Part shown: in pieces, positions 33,107 through 43,527 of the stretch | Layout of the letters: each line of letters opens with the position of its first letter | Numbering within the stretch: position 1 is the first letter of the stretch | Notes under the pieces: model-generated | The model's database searches: none | What the model was told of the DNA's origin: nothing | The model's input: the letters and a program-made list of their open reading frames with translations, nothing else | Position numbers and translations under genes: made by a program | Assembly: GCA_949751835.1 (NCBI GenBank) | Contig: CATKHK010000134.1 | Span: 1-64,000, forward strand | Origin: Blepharisma japonicum | Taxonomy: Eukaryota; Ciliophora; Heterotrichea; Heterotrichida; Blepharismidae | DNA: 64,000 nucleotides | Direction: 5' to 3'

Positions 33107-34018
33107 TTAAGATTCCAAGACTTCATACTCCTCATCAATCCCATTTACATAACCCAAAGGACTTAGTAGCGTCGTTATATAAAATTCATCAAAGCACTCC
33201 TTTGCAAACTGCCCATTAAAATAAATTACAAGCTCTTCGAATTTTTTTCTCAAAATTTTCTCTTTTTTCAAAGACAGCATTTTCAATAATGAGGAAAAAA
33301 TTATTTGTTCCCCTTCACACAAAAACATATCCATAATCCTCACGCTGAATTCCAAGGGAGCTTTACATATAAAAAGTGTTATAAAACACCACGAAAAAAT
33401 GGTCATTTCCACCCCTTCTTTTTGAATGTGCTCATAAACGTCTCCTAAGTTCCTCTGCAAATCCCCTGCAAAGGTATCAAGCATCTTTATAAGTTTTGGC
33501 GTCCCAGTCTTAAACACACTTCTTCAGTCTTTATCAACCATGATATTCACAAAGGTCCAAAACGCCAATTCTGCATTTTTTATATTCATAAGTAATAATC
33601 CAACAATAAATGACATTCCTTGACAGTATCCAATTTCTTCGTCAAATACTGAGTAAGCCCTTAATATATTTAAAACCCCTTTTTGGCCTGGCCCTTCAGT
33701 TTCTTTGAACATTTCTATAGTTGGGAAAGTCCGAGCGAGATCTTTTTGAATCATTGTTTCGTTTTCTGAATTTGACTGTTCAGCAAGGATTAAATATTGA
33801 TCATCATGAATTCGGTTGCCTCGGGATATAAAAGTCCAGATTTCTCCACGCAGACTGGCAGGGATCCCGACAAAGAGAGACTGCCGTAATCGGTCAGGAT
33901 CAGTATAGTGAAGATCATTTTCTTTTAAAATAATCGATCATTCGTTGGGAGAGAATTCATTAATAGGCGGATCAATAATTAACACATAATCCTCACTAAA
34001 GCCTCGAGATCTTGACAT
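33107..34018 (-). CDS. TBC-domain Rab GTPase-activating protein, 303 aa
   Basis: ATG at 34018 (MSRSRGFSEDYVLI); TGAs are Trp (NEWSIIL, DKDWRSVF). The TBC domain fills residues ~50-270. IPASLRGEIWTFISRG opens it. The arginine finger region carries RTFPT, the glutamine finger is YCQGMSFIVG, and ELAFWTFVNIM and WCFITLFICK follow. Dual-finger TBC proteins speed GTP hydrolysis by Rabs in membrane traffic. It is a short, TBC-only form; the target Rab is unknown. Confidence 0.93.
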
Positions 34019-34627
34019 TCTTGGGGAAAAAGTTGTATTTTAATAGAAAAATAATTAGGAAAATGGAAAGAAAATACAAATATTTGAAGGAAAAATTAAA
34101 TATAGGAAGGATGTTGAGGGTAAAAATTGGAAAATAAAGCCAAAAGATTTTTAGTGATAAATAAAGAATATCTCATGAAAAATTCTAAAGTATAAAAAAT
34201 ATTGATTAAAATTGCAGAAAACTTTAAAAAAGTGAATAGAGGTAGAAGATTTAAAATTCTATTAAAATTTAATAATAAATTCTCATAATTATAAAATATG
34301 GAAGCAGGATGATGATTCTTTAGATGTTGACCCATGAAATTTAATCTTCCTTAGATGTCTGAAATTGCTTCCTTTATTCACCTTTCGTATTGTTCTCATC
34401 AAATTAGCCAGAAATCCCTCTCTTCCTTGGCTCTTCTATCTTTTAATAGAACTTATCCCAAATCTTAATAAAATTTTCGCATAAATCCTAAATAATAACT
34501 AACTTTATTTCTCACAAAAGACAAAATACCATAATACTTACTTTTAATAAAACCCAGTCTATTCCTTCATCACAAATTTCCATAAGAAACTTTTTAAATC
34601 TTAAAACTCAATTACTAGAAAATATAA
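34019..34627. other. Intergenic, no supported gene
   Basis: About 600 bp AT-rich. A 79-residue Leu/Phe/Asn-rich frame at 34096-34335 lies in a different phase from its neighbours and looks like chance. Confidence 0.45.
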
Positions 34628-35125
34628 TTAACGCCTTAAGCCTATCTTATTGAATCCCGAATCACAGCTCTTTGTAAACTCATTATAAGCCTTAGGCTTC
34701 AACATTTCTTTCCCTGTATTAGCTGCAATACTCTGAGGCCTTGGTACTGGTGGAGGAGGGATGAAATGACTTTCAATGGTCTTGTGAGCCTGAATTTTAT
34801 TCGCAGTTGTAAGTTCATAAGTGGTTCGGAAATCTCGCTGTTCAAAATCATGCTGATCTGGACCGTGGCCAAAAAAGATGTGACGGTCGACACCTCTTTG
34901 GGAAACTTGGTTAGGAATAAAAACATCGTCACCTATTAAAGGACTCGGCTCCGAGTAATGAGCCGTGCTTCGTTTTGAATGAACTGCTTGGGTTGTTGTA
35001 AGCAATGGAATGTGGGCTTTTGACTTTTGAGATAACTCAGTTGCGTATCTTTCTTCGACCCAGTTCCCAATGAGAACTCCAAATCTATAGGGATTTTCAA
35101 CATTTCGGTCTTGCACTTGGCTCAT
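34628..35125 (-). CDS. CFAP68 (C11orf1)-like ciliary microtubule inner protein, 165 aa
   Basis: ATG at 35125 (MSQVQDRNVENPY). RFGVLIGNWVEERYATE resembles the LMGNWNQERY signature of animal CFAP68. Further on, DFRTTYELTTANKIQ resembles the FETTYDTSYNNK part, and HIFFGHGPDQHDFEQ is also in a matching order. CFAP68 is a small protein lining the lumen of axonemal doublet microtubules, fitting an organism covered in cilia. No domain or membrane segment is seen. It starts 38 bp downstream of the stop of the preceding same-strand gene. Confidence 0.6.
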   Translation of the reverse strand: MSQVQDRNVENPYRFGVLIGNWVEERYATELSQKSKAHIPLLTTTQAVHSKRSTAHYSEPSPLIGDDVFIPNQVSQRGVDRHIFFGHGPDQHDFEQRDFRTTYELTTANKIQAHKTIESHFIPPPPVPRPQSIAANTGKEMLKPKAYNEFTKSCDSGFNKIGLRR

Positions 35126-35163
35126 TATTACAAATAGAAAAATATTTATAAGTAACTTACATA

Positions 35164-36912
35164 TTAACATATCAATAAACTTTTTAAAATCGGCTTTTTT
35201 AATTGTGTGCTTCTCAGTCTCGTATATAAATTTCCTTCTACATTTACTCTGTGAGGCTCAAGCTTGCGAACTTTCATAAAACTGCTGTTTTCAAGCATAG
35301 AAGGGTATAAAGGAACCCAAGCTTTTTTTTCTATTTTTTTCTGTGTGATCATGGTTTCTGAAAACGAATGATTTATTTTTGAAGGGTTTGAGCTTCTAGT
35401 AAAGGCCCTTTCATATAGTTTGGTTCTAATACCAAATATTTTTAAATTTTTGGGACAGTCAAAATGAATGGTATTGTTGGAAAAACAGCGAGAAAATTTG
35501 GAATTTGCATGGGCAAATGAAAATTTTCGGGATCCTTGTCGGCTGATAGGGCTGTCTTGAGTGTTGAAATAAATTTGGGAAAAAATCGGGTTGCTATCGA
35601 ACGAGACATTAAATTGCTTGGAAAGAATAACTTTTCTTGAATTCCCATTATTTTTATTTGAAATTATTTTCTGCTTAAAATACCTTGCTTCTGGCTGCTT
35701 TTTCGAAATATTCTCATTTTCACAGCTATGAGAAGAATTTTCGCTTTGATTTTCCAGGTCAATTTCATATTTAACACTCTCAATCCTCGTTATTTCCCCA
35801 CTTTTCTGTATTTTGGGATTTTTTTCTGAATCCAACACGTTAATTTTAGGTGATTTCATATTAGTTTCCCAGCCTGTCATTTTTGGAGATTTCAAAAAAA
35901 CAGTAGGTGTTCTAGGTTCTGGAGTATTTAAAAAGCTCCCTCTAGACGATGCTTCTGGGGAATTATAATAATAATTCCCTGTATATGAGCCCCTCCTAGA
36001 AATATCAGCAGGATTTAAATTAATTGGCGGTGAACTTGGGGAAATCGGTGAAACTGGGATTTGTAATAAATTTCCTGAAGAAACCAGCATTGATCTTCTC
36101 CTAGGCGCATCATCATAGACATCTTTATTAGCCTCTCTTCGAGCAGAAGATACAGGCAAATATTTTTTTGCAGCACCCTGAAAATTTGATTTATTTTTTT
36201 TATTTGGGGTAGGTTCATCTCTGACTTCTTCAATTATAGTGATTTCTGGGTTAATATCTCTTTTAGGCAAAGCAGTAGAGCACAGTCTTGAAAGTATTGG
36301 CATGACGGTGCTTGATCTCCTTTTAAATCTTGGCTTGACGTTTTCTTCCTCTTCCTCATTAGAAGAATCACCGCTAGAGGATGATGGGGATTCTGAAGGA
36401 TTGGCAGAAAAAGTCAAGGTTTTTTGGCTTTCGTACATTTTTTGGGAGCTTGATAAGCTTTCTAGCAGCCTTTGCTTAAAAATATTAGCCACGATTGTAT
36501 TGTCGATTATTGTGGAAGACCTTAACAGCTTGCCTGAAACCTCTGTTCTACTATCACTGCCAGCTGAAAACAAGCATTCTTCATCCTGAATATTTTGATT
36601 ATTTTTTACAGTTTCTCAGAATTTTCTTATTGTTTTTTCCCCATCTATGTGGATCTCTGTTTTTTCCTTTTCTCTGTCCTTTTCTGAATTTTCCAAATTT
36701 TTCTGTGGCTTTTTCAGCTTTTTATAAATATCACTGAGCTGGATATCCCTCAATATTTTCACAGGTTTAATCCTATCAATCGCATATAAAGGATAATATT
36801 GCTGCTGTAGCTGTGGTATCACAATTGGTGATGTGTCTTCTGTAATAGACGAGTCTGTCCCTTTCGTATCTTGACTAAAGCTAATCTTCTTAGTCCCAGA
36901 CCTAATAAACAT
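35164..36912 (-). CDS. Hypothetical Ser-rich, largely disordered protein, 582 aa
   Basis: ATG at 36912 (MFIRSGTKKISF); one TGA (IRKFWETVKNN) is Trp, joining two frames. The protein is rich in Ser, Asn, Lys and Pro, with SSSSGDSSNEEEEE at ~150-175, many SP/TP sites, and a basic C-terminus (HRVNVEGNLYTRLRSTQL). No domain is recognised. It shares a 45-bp divergent spacer with the mS41 gene. It may be a cytoskeletal or phospho-regulated protein, but nothing proves it. Confidence 0.65.
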
Positions 36913-36957
36913 CAGATAAATGGTTTTTACATCATTGTTTCAAATTAATTAGAAATA

Positions 36958-37413
36958 ATGCTCAGCATAATAAAATCCATCCCTATACGATTTTTTAGGC
37001 CAAGACTAAGGGATCCCCGCATTAGAACTTTCCTGAACCCTCCAATTTCTCCATGCCCTGGTCTAAATCTCAAAGCTCCTGAAGACTGGACCGTCGAAAA
37101 ATACTTTTCCAAAATCGGCGGAGATTTATCAGAATACATTGACAAATTCTCCACAGTACAAGAAGTCCTAGACGCCCACAGGTTCGAATTAAAAGGAAAA
37201 GGTATCCCAGCAAGGAAAAGGAAATACATTATGATGGTCAATGAATATTTCCGAAGAGGATTTTTGAGCTTTGAGCTTATAGAGAATAGAACAGCCACAC
37301 CTAAAAAACCATGGTCTAAGAAAAAATCTGCAAAAGCTCCTGCCAAGAAGGCAAAAACTGATGACAAAGGAGGGGATAAGGCAAAGAAAGAAAAAGAGAC
37401 AGCTAAGAAATAA
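36958..37413 (+). CDS. Mitochondrial small-subunit ribosomal protein mS41 (FYV4, IGR motif), 151 aa
   Basis: ATG at 36958. The IGR-motif region at ~45-100 reads YFSKIGGDLSEYIDKFSTVQ, then ELKGKGIPARKRKYIMMVNE, the pattern of Fyv4/mS41 proteins (K-IGR...F-W-E...L-GIP-R-RRYIL). The N-terminal ~25 residues are basic and hydrophobic, like a mitochondrial presequence. The last ~40 residues are Lys/Ala-rich. It should sit in the mitoribosome small subunit. Confidence 0.8.
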   Translation: MLSIIKSIPIRFFRPRLRDPRIRTFLNPPISPCPGLNLKAPEDWTVEKYFSKIGGDLSEYIDKFSTVQEVLDAHRFELKGKGIPARKRKYIMMVNEYFRRGFLSFELIENRTATPKKPWSKKKSAKAPAKKAKTDDKGGDKAKKEKETAKK

Positions 37414-37438
37414 GAAAATCTTAATAGTAAGCTTATAG

Positions 37439-37936
37439 TTATCGAGTATAATATCCTCCTAATGCATTGCGAGCGAATCCAGGGTTTGTTTCACGAATAT
37501 GAAAATCATTCATGACAGCACGACCTGCACCACCTTTGTGGAGCAAAATTTTGGGCTGGGCTGAGGATGCTCGCAAGGGTGCTTCAACAGCTTTGATAAA
37601 TAGCTCTTTTTTCTTCTCAGGGCTTATAGAGAAGCTATCTTCAAATAGGTCTCTTACAAGTCTTACTTTAGGGGAAACGTCAAATTTATAGCCTGGCTTG
37701 TGATGTTTTCTGCTAGACTTAATAGGGGTTCCACATCTGTTTGGGTAGTTTTGATATAAGTTAACATTGTAATTTGCACTGTTATATCTAGTCACGTCGT
37801 CAAGCTTGTCTATTTTATTATACTTGGGATTTATTGATCTGGAGACTTGGTGAAGTGGTTTTGATGACTTGTTTGATAAGTAGAATTCTAGTTTTTTATA
37901 AGCATCAGAAGAAAGGAAATTATTTAGTTTTGCCAT
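37439..37936 (-). CDS. Hypothetical basic protein, 165 aa
   Basis: ATG at 37936 (MAKLNNFLSSDAYKKLEFYL) is chosen as the first ATG; it lies 14 bp after the stop of the upstream same-strand gene. The protein is basic and Asn/Ser/Tyr-rich, with a conserved-looking end HIRETNPGFARNALGGYYTR. The character (short, basic, Pro/Gly tail) fits a cytoskeletal or axonemal protein, but I do not recognise a family. Confidence 0.6.
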   Translation of the reverse strand: MAKLNNFLSSDAYKKLEFYLSNKSSKPLHQVSRSINPKYNKIDKLDDVTRYNSANYNVNLYQNYPNRCGTPIKSSRKHHKPGYKFDVSPKVRLVRDLFEDSFSISPEKKKELFIKAVEAPLRASSAQPKILLHKGGAGRAVMNDFHIRETNPGFARNALGGYYTR

Positions 37937-37950
37937 TTTAATATACAAAC

Positions 37951-39522
37951 TTAAATAAAACTATGACTGGTAGTTGACAAAGTCCTTGTGATGCTGCTTG
38001 AAAGTCTTGATTTTGTAGACATAATATCTCGTGATATAGAAAGTCTTACCTTAGGTGTATAACTTCAGCCTTGGGAAGTAGCTTTTCGCTTAGCAGACCT
38101 AGGTGGGCTATAAGAGGTTTCTATTCTAGTTTCCCTCAGTTTTACCCTTAAAGTTGATCTGCGGCGTGCTATACGATCTTCACGGCTATATTTCTGTATC
38201 AGCTGAGTCATTTTTTTAGGATCTAAAAGTTCATCAAGCCTATAGGGAGTTAACGGCCTAAGCTTTGCAAAAGCATTATTAGTGAGCATATCTGGCTTCG
38301 TTGGCTCATAAAGCTTGCTTATTCCGCTGGCTTCTTTAATATACTCAAACTGTTTTGCCATTTGTGTTGATAATTTTTCAGTCCTTTTATTTTTCTGGCT
38401 TTTTGCAACAGCCTCAAGATCTTCAATCAGCCTATTCCTTGTATTATCAGCAAATGCATCAATTTGAATAGGCTCAGTTTTTTCTTCATTAATAGCAGTC
38501 ATTTCTCTCACAAAAATATTATTTGCATAAATAATTCAAATTTTTCCATCATCATCTTTTAAAAATTCAACCTGCATTTTGCATATTAAAACATGAAAAT
38601 TTGTAGCAATAAAATATACAATTCTTTCACATATAAGTAGGCAATATTTATCTATACATTCATTAATCATTCTTTCTTCATTTTCCTCATTATCTACAAT
38701 AGAATTTCTTAATTCTTCAAGTATCTTGCTGTCTTCTTTATTTTTCACCAAAAAATTATACAAAAATGATTCACCAATCCCTTTCCCACATTTAAGCACT
38801 GTTTGTATATAAGAAATTGTTTTCCAAAAATTGCTGCCTGACCTCTCTCACATAAGATTCATAAAGTCAATTTCCAGCATAACTCTTATAGGTCCTTCTT
38901 CGTCTTTTGGAGAAATTTCTGACTGATCGTTGTCTTTATCTTTGGCCATATGTCTGACAACTGCTATTTCTTTTCCATATTCCTGTGCGCTTATTAGGCT
39001 TTGGGAATCCCTTGGCCTTGTTGGGGATTCATCTTTTCTTCGATTTCTAACAATATTTGTGAAACTTTTCATAATTTCGTGATTTTTTAATTTTTCGCCT
39101 GTTTTTGTGTATTTTATGCTACCGTCTTTTGAGGACTGGATTAGAAAAGCTGCTTTTCCTTTGCGAAAAATGACTGTGTCAGGGATGTTTATTTTACATA
39201 AGTTATCAATGGAAAGCTCACCGATTTTTTCTATCAGTCAAGAGAAGGATTTTAAGTCTCCTGTAGGTATATCTGGAGGGTTTTCAATGGAAATAGGAGT
39301 AAGGTATTTGCCTTTGATTTGGATTTCACATATATGGCATGCACAGGTAAATTTCGCTGTTGATGGCTCAACGTGATATTTTGCTCTATTTAGAGTGGGG
39401 TAGCTTGAGCTAGTGTCTTGGTGTTTTAATAAGTCAAAGCAGTGCTGTGTAAGGTCAAATACGACTTCTGTTGTTTGTTTCGCTATTTGTTTGGTTATCT
39501 TAAAACTGAGATCAAGTTCCAT
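37951..39522 (-). CDS. Hypothetical ciliate protein, 523 aa
   Basis: ATG at 39522, TAA at 37951-37953; four TGAs are Trp (SFSWLIEKI, LMWERSGSNFW, GKIWIIYAN, SQGWSYTPK), joining four open pieces in one frame. An N-terminal CxxC pair (FTCACHICEIQIKGKYL) may bind metal. The middle is helical and acidic (EELRNSIVDNEENEERM), and the C-terminus is basic (REDRIARRRSTLRVKLRETR). No known domain. It is divergent from the WD40 gene with a 234-bp spacer. Confidence 0.72.
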
Positions 39523-39756
39523 TATTTATTAAAAAATTCATGAAGAAAAGCATGAATAATTATTGCAACAATTTTATTATAGAACAATAAATAATTTTCA
39601 TAGTTAAATAAAATAAATAGAAACTAATATCGCTAATTTACTATAAAATAATAAAGAGAAAATATTTTTCTTTTACTATTGTTAAATAAATTATTTTTTT
39701 ATTAATTTTCTTTATATTTTAAAAGTCATGCAAATTCTTATTGAGATAGCTTATAA

Positions 39757-40791
39757 ATGAAAACTGTTAAATCAAGAGCATATAAAGACCGTTTAAAAGG
39801 TCACAAAGAAACGATCCTTTCTTTATTTTCCCCAGATGGACCTCTTGGAAATATTCTTGTAAGTGCGTCTGCTGATGGCATCATAAGAGGCTGGGATTTA
39901 ATAGGCCGCTCTGTGAGATTTAAAATCCAGATCGAAAAACCAGAAAGCAAACAAGATATAACTTCCTATCATTTCTCAGGGTCTAATCTCTATGTAGGAT
40001 TCAGTGAAGGGGAAATAAGGATATTCGAAATGCTTAATGCAAAGCTCCTAAGCGTTATGCGAGGCCACGAAAAAGCCATTACCTCCTTACAGATCTACGA
40101 CAACAAACTGATTTCCGCAAGTCTAGACTCCACTGTCAGAGTTTGGAACCCCAAAACCGCTGAATGTGACTTAATTTATCAGTTCTCAGACCCTATTTCT
40201 GATATAAAAATCCTGAAAAATACATTAATCTTGGCATCTTGAGACAAAATGCTAAGGGTTCTCGATTTACAAGAAAATACCTTAAAAGATACTATCCAAG
40301 CCTTAGACCAACCTATAAAATGTATTGATATTTATGAAGGAATCATATACGTCGGCGGCTGCGACTCTGTAATAAAAGCCTGAGATCTCGAAAATAACAG
40401 CTGCAAAGAGTATAAGGGCCATTCCAGCTGAATATTAGGCATGAAAAATCATGGAGACCACATGTACTCATGCTCTGATGATAGAAAAATTAGGGTATGG
40501 GACAGAACTACACAAAAATGTGTAGAGGAATTCGAAGGGCACGAAGATGGGGTCACATGCTTGGAGTTTGCGAATGGAACTTTGTATTCAGGAAGCTTTG
40601 ACCATTCTATAAGGTCGTGGGATTTAGCTGAAATGTATAAAAGAATACAGGAAAGGCAATATATGACCAGAGAAGACATTTTAACTAGAAAAATAGAAAC
40701 TTATTTTAGACTTTTAAGCGCAAAGAAAAAAGGAAAAAAAGGCAAAAAAGGGAAGGGCAAAGGAAAAGGGAAGAAAGGGAAAAAGAAATAA
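39757..40791 (+). CDS. WD40-repeat protein with Lys/Gly-rich tail, 344 aa
   Basis: ATG at 39757. About seven WD repeats (GHKETILSLFS, SASADGIIRGWDL, SASLDSTVRVWNP, SCSDDRKIRVWDR, SGSFDHSIRSWDL), with TGA read as Trp at several WD positions (KAWDLENN, HSSWILG). After the propeller there is a helix (EMYKRIQERQYMTREDIL), then a run of K/G (KKGKKGKKGKGKG). Single-propeller scaffold proteins of this type have many roles; the basic tail suggests RNA or tubulin contact (inference). Confidence 0.88.
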
Positions 40792-41105
40792 ATAATAAAA
40801 TATCTGTTAAGTTAATAGCTTAATGAGTGATTTTTAATATAATAGCTATTTTATTGCAAATAAATTAAAAAAAAATCATTTTCATTGCGAAAATAAGATT
40901 CTGTCATGGTTTTATGATTAATTTTTCTTATATTTTTCAAATTTATTTTGCATAAGATAAAACTATCCCGACATTATTTAATCATGCAAAAAATGAAAAA
41001 ACGAAAATTTTTCTGACCAATTGTAACCATTTATCAATAAACAATATCTAAAAATTGCATATCCCTTGGAATTTGCAAGTGCTTAATTAATAAATACATT
41101 GCACG
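40792..41105. other. Convergent intergenic spacer, nothing recognised
   Basis: About 310 bp AT-rich DNA between the 3' ends of two genes. No frame or RNA gene is supported. Confidence 0.5.
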
Positions 41106-41591
41106 CTATGCCAAATCCAAAGATTTGTTTTTGTGGGTTAAAATTTCTTTGTTCGGTCTGTTTTTCACTCGGCTTTCTCTGATACCTGCTAGCATGTCTA
41201 AACATGATTCTTTTCGGATAAGAGGCAAAGAAGCGTCACTTTTGCGTCCAAAGGACTTTTTGATCAATTCGTTCGTTTTTTCGTAACCATTCTGAGCATA
41301 AATAAAGGGTAAATAATCTAATGCTTTAGCGGGAGTCATAAACGGAAGGATTTGGGCCCTAGGCTGTACATCTTCAAAACCTTGAATAAGTGAAATATCA
41401 AAACTCTGAATTCTCGGCCTCGTCGTGGTGCTTGTAGAAGGACTAAGAATACCTGACGACCTTCTGGATGAAGGAATAATGGATTTCGCAGAGCTTACTT
41501 CTAAATCTAGCTTATTTTTCATCCCCAGATATGAAGGCATGCTCAATGTAAAAGATCTGAGCTGAGATGCTGGGCTATTTTTTAAATTCAT
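41106..41591 (-). CDS. Hypothetical Ser-rich protein, 161 aa
   Basis: ATG at 41591 (MNLKNSPASQLRSFTLSMP), 67 bp after the stop of the tubulin-like gene on the same strand. The N-terminal half is Ser/Arg/Thr-rich (SSRRSSGILSPSTSTTT) and probably disordered. The C-terminal half has a short globular look (MTPAKALDYLPFIYAQNGYE). No family is recognised. Confidence 0.55.
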   Translation of the reverse strand: MNLKNSPASQLRSFTLSMPSYLGMKNKLDLEVSSAKSIIPSSRRSSGILSPSTSTTTRPRIQSFDISLIQGFEDVQPRAQILPFMTPAKALDYLPFIYAQNGYEKTNELIKKSFGRKSDASLPLIRKESCLDMLAGIRESRVKNRPNKEILTHKNKSLDLA

Positions 41592-41658
41592 TGCTTTTAT
41601 TTAAATTCAACTCTTTACTTACTATTTGGTACATTTTTTTATTATATCGCTTTTATTT

Positions 41659-42960
41659 TTATTCCTCCTCCTCATAGTCTTCTTCATCCCCGAAATCTTC
41701 TGACCCATCTATCTCTGAATATTGTGCGATAAGGTCTAATAAATCTGACTCAGCCTCCACGAATTCCATTTCATCCATCCCTTCTTGTGTATATCAATGC
41801 AAATACGCCTTTTTCCTGAACATCTGTGTAAAAGCGTCTACTATATTATTCAAAGGCTTAGAAATATCGGTCGAATTAGTCAACATTGAAGCACTCATTT
41901 TTCAGTCTAATGATGGGGTATTACAAATGGCTGTAAAAAAGTTGTCAGAAATTCAGTCAAAATAGTCGTCGTTTTGGTATTTTATGTTGTTAAGCTCCTC
42001 AATGGTTTTTTGAGGAGAAAATTCTCCTCGGAGGATAAGGGCGGCTGCATAAGTCATTCCTCAATGGAAATCATTGGAAATCAGCCGGTTTTCTGAATTA
42101 AATAATTTTTGGATAATTTCGAATTGGGTAGGTTGGTAATTTTGGAATTTTTCCAATGGGGATAAAGAAGGGGATAAATAATTTAGCCTTGGAAACGGAA
42201 TTAAATTGGTAGCGATTTTTCTTAGGCTGCCTGAAATTTGGCTTGGAAACCTCATTGTGCTTGTGAGATTAACCATTGAGGTTGCTATAATTCTATTTAA
42301 ATCTGCATATGTTGGCTTCATGTTATTGAAATTTCTTGTACAAATATCATGTAATGCTTCATTATCATATACTAAATTCAGCCTGGCATATTCACAAATT
42401 TTATGTAAAGCTAAAACAGCGTTATAAGGCTCTATAACAATATCAGAAACCTTATGGGAAGGTAAAACAATAGAGGTTTGGAGCAAACACTCTACATGCT
42501 CTTCTTTTATTAATCGTAAGGCATTTGTACCGATCCCAGAGCCACTACCGCCTCCTACAGAGAATACAAGCTGAGCTCCTATAAAAATATCAGATCTTTC
42601 TGCTTCGTACCTTACAATATCTAAAAACGGGTCCATTAATTCTGATCCATGAGTGTAGTATCCTATAGAATAATTATTCATTGCCCCATGCTTTCCTGAT
42701 AAAAAACTATCAGGTGAAAATAAAGACCCTAATGAAGAAGACTTAACAGAGTCTTCTGAGCCAGGGTCAAGATCAATAAAAATTGTGCGTGGGACATAGC
42801 GATCTACACCTTCCTTAAAAAAGCTGTCAATATGTGACAATTGGTCCTTGGAATCACCTATATATTGCCCATTTCTGTCAATTCCGTGCTCTTTTGCTAA
42901 GATTTCCCAGAATTTTAGCCCGTTTCGGCTGCCACATTGACCTACTTGTATAGAAAGCAT
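41659..42960 (-). CDS. Divergent beta-tubulin-like protein, 433 aa
   Basis: ATG at 42960 (MLSIQVGQCGSRNGLKFWEI) is chosen because it aligns with MREIVHIQGGQCG of beta-tubulin. The whole length follows beta-tubulin: RYVPRTIFIDLDPGSEDSV, NNYSIGYYTHGSELMD, VVEPYNA-like VIEPYNAVLALH, AVNLIPFPR-like ATNLIPFPRLNY, AYLHWYTQEGMDEMEF and an acidic EEDYEEEE tail. The GTP-loop signature is GGGSGSGIGT instead of GGGTGSGMGT, and the N-terminus lacks the MREI autoregulation motif. TGAs are Trp. Probably a specialised isotype, not the main beta-tubulin. Confidence 0.92.
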
Positions 42961-42974
42961 AATTATTATTTTTA

Positions 42975-43229
42975 TTAAGAATCTCCCCATGGGTCATCAT
43001 TTCCTACGTTTAATTTAGATACTTTTGGAGCATCAGGGCAACTTTGTAGATGATTTTCAAACTCATAATATCTAATGTGATGAATGGTGTTGTAAGGGCA
43101 GACTTTGAAGAGATGCTTCATTCTTTGACAGTCTGGACAACGCTGATAATGCCATAATAGCGTGGATTCAGGCATTGTGTGTGATTCATTGTAAACGCAT
43201 GTAGCATAGCCTTCTCTAATTGGTTGCAT
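42975..43229 (-). CDS. GTSF1-like double CHHC zinc finger protein, 84 aa
   Basis: ATG at 43229 (MQPIREGYATCVYNESH); stop 14 bp before the tubulin-like ATG. Two tandem fingers: C-VYNES-H-x9-H-YQR-C and C-PYNTI-H-x9-H-LQS-C, both exactly C-x5-H-x9-H-x3-C. This spacing and tandem arrangement are those of GTSF1/Asterix proteins; U11-48K has a single finger. A short acidic tail ending DDPWGDS follows; in GTSF1 proteins a Trp-bearing acidic tail contacts Piwi. Function by family: partner of Piwi in small-RNA silencing, and in Paramecium a GTSF1 acts in DNA elimination. Confidence 0.85.
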   Translation of the reverse strand: MQPIREGYATCVYNESHTMPESTLLWHYQRCPDCQRMKHLFKVCPYNTIHHIRYYEFENHLQSCPDAPKVSKLNVGNDDPWGDS

Positions 43230-43527
43230 AATTTTCTATTAATTTAGAAAATAATTTCGATTAAAATTAAATTAATATTAATATCTAAAAATAACTGAAG
43301 AAGGAGCAGATTTATTCTAAATTTTGAGGGAAATTATTAGGAGATTAGGTCAATATAGTCATTTTTTGGTTCAATTTTAAGATTTATATCACAAAGATAT
43401 AAATAATTAAGAAATAAACAATTCTTAAAAATCCTCAACGCTTGCAAATCCTTAATCATAAATTCCATTTTTCTCTCCAGCTAACTAGAGAGCAATTCAG
43501 CTTTTTGTTCAGTTAATTGCAAATTAA

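Noticed and set aside
34096-34335. 79-residue minus-strand frame
   Set aside because: The Leu/Phe/Asn-rich composition is that of translated AT-rich spacer; no motif.
37181-37200. GGTTCGAATT as a tRNA T-loop
   Set aside because: It lies inside the mS41 coding sequence and has no matching acceptor or anticodon stems.
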